Shown here: positions 58,047 through 64,000 of the stretch, piece after piece
Position numbering within the stretch: the first letter of the stretch is position 1
How the letters are laid out: each line of letters opens with the position of its first letter
Source of the DNA: Parus major
Taxonomy: Eukaryota > Chordata > Aves > Passeriformes > Paridae
Assembly: GCF_001522545.3 (NCBI RefSeq)
Contig: NC_031768.1
Span: 83,386,457 to 83,450,456, forward strand
DNA length: 64,000 bases
Reading direction: 5' to 3'
Notes under the pieces: generated by a model
Seen by the model: the letters and a program-made list of their open reading frames with translations, nothing else
The model's database searches: none
What the model was told of the DNA's origin: nothing
Translations under genes and position numbers: made by a program

Positions 58047-61000
58047 CTGCAAGAAACCTGAAAGGTGTATTATCATGCTACATATTAATTTAACAGGTTG
58101 CTTAATAATCTGTAAATAAACAAAGTTATCAAGCTAATTATCATTCAGGGAAAAGTTATGCTGCTTGAATCTCTGGAGTTCTGAGACTCAAAATTGCCTC
58201 AGACAAAGGAAAATAAGTACATTCAAACAATAGTGAATATTGTATTATGAGGTAGTCCAGCAATCTGGAAATTTGAAACCCAGGGTTTACTGATTTACCT
58301 AAGTTTTTTGCAACAATCTTAAAAAAAAAATATAAAAAGCTGAAAGGGCTCAATTTTTCTAAAGTTATTAGAAAATCAGATCTACAAAGAGAACTTTGGT
58401 GTCTCTTTAAATGTCTCTTGTCTTTGTCCTCAATGTTCAACACCAATGTAAAACAGCACAGTAGCTTCTGAAAGTTTCCTCAAATTCAGATGTATACAGT
58501 TAGCTGTTCATATATCCTGCCAACATCAGCCTCCACTTGCTCCTCTAGATCCTTACAGGTGTAGATGCATAGAACTGCAGCTGACATATAGATGTCCATG
58601 TCAAAAGGGCCTTGGGCTTCTGACCCTCCTTTGTTAGCTAAGTGTAATAGAGCTGGTGTTTTCTCTTCCAGTCTTACCAACGCCTGCATTTTAAAGGGTT
58701 TTGAGGCTCCAAGGTATTATAGTAATTGTGCATGCACATAGAATATATAAAAAATGAATATAAACAGTAAAGCTGCTTATAAAATACAGAGTAATCTCTA
58801 AATAGTCTGCATAAACTTTTTCTTCAGAAATGCACAATAATTTATTACACTTCTATATTACTTGTTACTTTGTGTAGTCATACAAAAACTGAGTTCAATA
58901 TTCCCACTGAACAATAAAAAAGGACAAGTATAATAATTTTCTGCAGTAATATTTAGACATAAAAAAATTTAAAAGTAGTAATTTATTGTTTTATGCTGTT
59001 ATCAGGTGCTAAGAAAAGTTGTACCACTGAAAGTGGGTGGAAGGCATGGTGAGAAAGCAGCACCATGAAGGGAACTTAGAGCTCCTTGAGAGAGGCTCTC
59101 CTTAAGAGCTAAGGATTGTGGAATTCCTTTCTTACATTGAGTAGCAGTGTAATGATATTAAAAAAACTGTAAGTGCAGTGAATTCTTTCTTGTTTTTCTC
59201 ATATGGGATATGTACTCTGTTAGTGTGGTCTGTGGGCAGACAGTCCTACTGTCATGCTCTTCCTTCTGTGCTCTTGGGTGTCTCCTGGGATCTCTGCACT
59301 CCTACTAAAGCCTTGTGAAAAACAATTAAAAAGCAAACCTATTGGCACTAGATGTAGCTTTACCATATCCCTGCTGGAAAAATGAGCAAGGTGCTGCAAA
59401 CCAAAAGATGCAGAAGATCACATCTCTGGAGGGAAAGCAGTCATCAATAACAGCCCCATTTATTTTCTTACTTAAACACTTTCTTATTCTCTAGACACCA
59501 GTTAGTTGCATTGTGATATGGATCATATTCCTGCTAGGCTCTTATTTATTTTTATTAATGATGGCTTAGGATGCTTTTCTTGGTCAGGCATTCAAAACAC
59601 ACAGACAAAAGAAGCTTAAAAAATTTCCTCCTGACCCTGCTCCAACAAATGATTTCTTCACTAATCCACACTCACATATGTGCCTTATGTCCCTGTGAGA
59701 AATCTGTAAAGGGCATAACTAACAGGGTTCCCAGCTTTGCTTTGGAGGTGAAATCCCTGGATGTAACTTGATAATTGTTGCAGTGGTTCATCGGTCTTCC
59801 CTTCCCCTTCCCTCCCGTTCCCTTTGCTATTGTATGCAAATTACATTGTAATAAAAGGTGCTCATATACTAAGATCCCCAGAGCACATATTTGAGGAAGG
59901 AAGACTGCATTTGCAGAAATACACCATAGGTTAAATATAATTTCCATCCAAAAAGAAAACAAAAGGTAAAATATTCATTTTTAATACATCACAAATTATT
60001 AAATTAATTCTTGTACACGTGTCTTCCCAAAAGTGACTACACTCCTTCTAATGTTACCTTCGTCTTTTAAATCAAACTGTACTCAGTAAACAGGACAGAT
60101 CTGTTGTTTCTTTCTGCCTGTGTGGTGTGTGAAATCTGAAGAGATTTGTCCTGTTGCCTGAAGTCAACTAAATTATATTTCTTCACAATTCCTAAAGGAA
60201 AGCAAATCTACTGGACCAACTTCTCAGATTATAACTTCATTTCTGTGAGACATCATGGGGGAGATATTCCTTGAGGTGTCTGACTTACACTGTCCAAGGC
60301 ACTCAACATGCTCCACATTGCTGATGTGCCCTCAGATCTCACACCTTGTCAAGCACCAGTCATGTCCAGAGATGAGAATTAACCCATCATAATTTAGAAG
60401 TGCCATAGACAGGTCTCTGCTGCACCAGCCTGCAAGCAGATATGAAGGGAAGGATGAAAGCGGATGAAAGCATGCAGCAAACTCTATGGAAAGACTTCAA
60501 GAACTATCTTTTCATGCAATATTTGCTCCCTCAAATCATATGTAAAGGCCCAGACTCTTTACCTTGAAATTTGTCCTTCAGAGAAATCTGTATCACTTAA
60601 GAAATATCAGTACAACGAAACAAATAACTTTCCAGTTAATATTTGTGCCATCTTGCTTTAGCAAGATTCCCAGTCATGAAACAGACACCAGCCTTGCAGT
60701 GTTAGAATGTACAAAAATATTTTGAAAAACCAAAAAAAACTGAAAAAGTCTGCTTTTAATGAGACTGGACATCAAAGAGAAACACACAGCTATGTGTAGG
60801 GATGCATGCAGTGGAATCTGTTTTCTGAGAGACTGCCATAAGGATCAAGTGCCATCACTTCTGTTGAGCTAAATCTCTAATTTAAGCTGCTACTTTTGGG
60901 ATTGCAGCCCTCCAGAAATCCTGTATCACAGAATTTAAAATTGGAGAGTTATACACAGACTATTTTAAAGCAGTAATAGTGGATCAATCTAGGACTTCAG

Positions 61001-61423
61001 CGTTTCAAAAACATACACGCTGGCAGTGCCTAAATGGCACACCAGAATGCAGAGCTGGTAGTAGAGCAGATGCTACTACTTCTTACCCTTCAGCTATGTT
61101 TCTTTAAATTTTATTAGAACAAAATAAGCTCAGCTAAAAATACGTGTTAATATGTCTGCATTAGTTAACAGCATGCTAGAAATTCTAATTATTATCTAGT
61201 TTATCGTGGAGTACTACAGTATGCCCTTTCTTTAAATTTCTAGGGACCACTTAAGATGCAGATTGTTAGCTGTATAAATATTTGTTGATATTTAAGATGC
61301 ACAATTCATTTGTTTCCCCAAAAAAGCTGTGTAGCCTTTTTTGAAATACTGTTCAAATGATGCTATTTTATTGAAATATGCTATGCAGCTATATGCTGCT
61401 TAGCCAGCTAGGGCTCTTGCAAG

Positions 61424-61504
61424 AGATGAAGAGTTGTGAATTTGGGTAGATGAAGGTAGGTGAATAGGGTATAAAAATAGGACAGATGAAGAGTTGTGAA
61501 TTTG
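61424..61504. repeat. Perfect 21-base direct repeat, 60-base spacing
   Basis: AGATGAAGAGTTGTGAATTT plus one further base (G) occurs at 61424-61444 and again, identically, at 61484-61504. The sequence between is not repeated elsewhere nearby. It produces a duplicated KFTTLHL segment in the chance minus-strand frame. Confidence 0.85.
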
Positions 61505-61980
61505 TAGAAAGTTCTGATAATCCCTTTTAAAATTATTCTTGGATATTCACTTAAACCTTGTGGCTTTATATTTTTAACACAACTTGTAAAAGACAAGGCA
61601 CAGGATTTGTAATTTATTAAATAAGAGAAAAGTATCACTTGCAATGATTGTTCATCCTGAGTTTTTTCCTTATAAGGCACAGCAGAATTCCTCATATTTT
61701 CACATTTTCCTATGAAGGTGCTGCAGGAATTCAGTAAGCTATTATTGGTCAGAATTAGATCAGAAACAAATAAATAATCCAAATTTCCATCTAATTCACA
61801 AAGCAGGAACTCTCTTTGGCTTGTGTAGTTAAACACATTTCACAGAAAAAATATGGCCATTAGCTACTGCTGCCTTATAAATAGTATTTCAATTAAAAAT
61901 CATAAACTAATAAAAATAACTGCAAATCACTCTAAGTATCTCTTTTATTTAATGCTTAAAGAGTTTTCCTTTTTCTTGGA

Positions 61981-61996
61981 AAAAAAAAAAAAAAAG
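61981..61996 (+). repeat. Poly(A) run
   Basis: Sixteen or so A in a row, with no element body to the left. Confidence 0.85.
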
Positions 61997-64000
61997 CCTA
62001 AATTTATCATTCTGTACTCAGTTTAAAAAGATTAATTCAATTCATCTTTAATCATTACTTCAAAATACCACAAATATGTTGATTTTATTTTTATTCAAGC
62101 CCCATCATCCCTTTGACCAGTGCTACTTCCTTATTCATTTGAGGCTGAGTAGCAATCTTCACTTAGATCAGAGTCACTGTGCCCATGCCAGTATCAGCTG
62201 GTTTTCTGATGGAACTCTCTGTGGGTTAGCTTTCCCTCTTGTAGCTGGAAATGTGTAAGATAAAGCCTAGAGAGGGGAAAAAAAAACCCTCCCAAAACCC
62301 CCTCAAAGCTCCCCAGGATTTGTTCATGTACAGCGACCTGTATTGTATTTCAATATATACTGTTTTGATATAAATGTTGCCTGACAGAAATCTGAGTCTT
62401 TAATGTAGAAATAACAACCTAGCTCTAGCTTCTTTGCTTATTTGCTATATTATCATGTGTTCACTCTCTAATCACTGACCTCTGTAGCCCTTTCCAGCTC
62501 AAAAATTGTATTTTCATGTCTTTTCCATTTTGTCTGGAAAAATATCAAATCATGACCTTTTTAAAAAATATATTTTAGCATATGTGTCCTCTGCAAGCAA
62601 AAACCTTGCAAAAGAACCCAAACCAAAATGGAAAAACATTCCCCCAAACTGGTAGAATTCTTGTTTATTAACTCTTGGAGACAACTGAGCTTTCTTATCT
62701 TTTCCGTGAAGTTTCATTAACACTTTCTTGTTCCATATTAGTAAATTTGGACCTGCTCATTTTATGATAAATTGGAAAATTCACCAAAGACAAAAATGGA
62801 ATGTGACATAAGTAGGGATGAATTATCAAAGGGATGGGGAGAAGAAAAAATATCACCAAATATTCCTCTAATGAAACTTGTCACTTCCTAATGAAAGGAG
62901 TTGAAGGAATTTCTCATTAAAAACTGTTTCCTCTATGAATGCACATGTGAACTATTATTTAGGGGCAAGAGCTTCTCCTCCAAATCCCACTTTTTATGCT
63001 CCATGTTTAATTGCAATGTGTTCAGACTCCTTACTATGATTCACCATCACTTAGTTGTTGTTTCTCTCTATTATGCTGTTCAGGTTGAATTCCTCCCTCA
63101 CTGAAATACTCATTCCCTTGACCAACAGTTAGTATTTTTTGTCACATTGCTGAGCTCTTCCTTTTGCCTTCTTAATTTTTTCTTGTTTGTTTTTTCTTTT
63201 CCCTCTAGTCATCTGCAAAGTTGTTTTTTTTCTACATGGAAATTTAATGCACCAGGATATCCACAGTAGATGTATGGAATTAATAAAGATACTGGTCTGG
63301 AGTATATTACCATGTTTTGACCAAAATGATAAAATAACATTGAAAAATTGAGAGATAGAAGGAAGGACTATTTTTTCTAGCTTTGAATATCTTTAATTTA
63401 TGTGAGTTTTAATGAAACAAAAAGAATATGTTCTTCCCTAAATAGTTTCAGGTGGATTTTTAGTAAAACACTGTGTGCTGGTTTATTACTATGTGGACAT
63501 GATCGCCTAATTATAAAGGCTAATGGAAGTTTACAACTTGGGAATCGAGTCTTCCTCAGACAGCTCTCAATGAATAGAAATTCTACATACATATTTATGG
63601 TAAAATTTTTCACTGAGTACTTAATTCCCTTTTGTTCTATGAGAACCTAGATATAAAATCAAAAGAGATGTTACATTACACTTTCTTGCCTCTTGGCATT
63701 TTCCAGGAAAAGCAATGTAAAATTTGAGTTGACCTTGCTTTAATACAGTACCAAAGTATGTGCTTGTCAAAGAATTATGACATCGTACTAATAGCCTCTT
63801 TCTCTTAAATTGTAGCCTATGTAGTAGCATTTTGCCCTCATGCAGAACAATTGCATCATGTTGCAACATACAGAAAAAAAAAGAATTTAAGAAACTTATT
63901 TTCCACGTGCTCATATACACATAAATGTACAAAATTCCCAGTAAGAGCTTCTGATCTGCCCTCAAAAAGATCAGCTCAACGATTTTAGTCTTATTTTTCT

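Larger units (their letters stand above)
58047..64000. other. AT-rich unique DNA
   Basis: No transposon or exon is recognised. The 142-codon minus frame at 61408-61836 and other open frames are AT-driven. It contains the 21-base duplication and a poly(A) run. Confidence 0.5.

Noticed and set aside
61408..61836. 142-codon minus-strand open frame with an internal KFTTLHL repeat
   Set aside because: The protein repeat only reflects the 21-base DNA duplication. The frame has no recognisable family and AT-driven composition.
1..64000. tRNA, rRNA, snRNA, CRISPR array or bacterial operon
   Set aside because: No cloverleaf with A and B boxes, no rRNA core motifs and no regularly spaced repeats were found. 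The CR1 content shows this is avian nuclear DNA.

Overview
The window looks like avian nuclear DNA, most likely from a songbird or a close relative. The main evidence is at least twenty truncated copies of the CR1 LINE, the dominant bird retrotransposon. Each ends in the diagnostic 3' tail (variants of ATTCTATGATTCTATG; on the opposite strand TCATAGAATCATAGAAT). There are also two solo LTRs with complete inverted ends, one LTR-like block with a recognisable U3-R-U5 layout, and A/T-rich low-complexity tracts. The assignment to passerines rests on my impression of the LTR families and is an inference. Nothing suggests a prokaryote, virus or organelle.

I find no convincing protein-coding gene, tRNA, rRNA or CRISPR array. 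The open reading frames are short, unrelated to one another, AT-driven or explained by CR1 remnants. The window is best read as a gene desert or the inside of one or more very long introns. One reading frame (minus strand, about 57641-58046) has an acceptor-like AG and balanced codon use. I list it as a weak exon candidate, unidentified.

Layout: 1-5977 is mostly unique AT-rich DNA with one CR1 tail (2510-2578). 5978-6715 is a probable solo LTR. 6716-17654 holds a CR1 tail, a long plus-strand CR1 (10140-10788), a minus-strand CR1 (13733) and microsatellites. 17655-26032 is repeat-poor, with several stretches that look like conserved non-coding DNA. 26033-46603 is CR1-rich, with copies on both strands and one ancient copy near 43755-44290. 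46604-50750 is again mostly unique. 50751-52145 is a three-layer nest: a CR1 split by an LTR of about 0.49 kb, itself split by a 623-bp solo LTR. 52146-64000 is AT-rich, low-repeat DNA with palindromic octamer-type sites near 57590 and a duplicated 21-mer near 61424.

The functional content, if any, is probably regulatory. Several palindromic, transcription-factor-like sites sit in repeat-free DNA: a MORE-type POU site at 2872, opposed ISRE/PRDM1-like sites at 47098-47128, a CpG-containing palindrome at 40233-40256, paired inverted repeats at 44961-45009, a palindrome at 30563-30581 and an octamer palindrome at 57590-57605. Conservation could not be tested here, so all regulatory calls are hypotheses.
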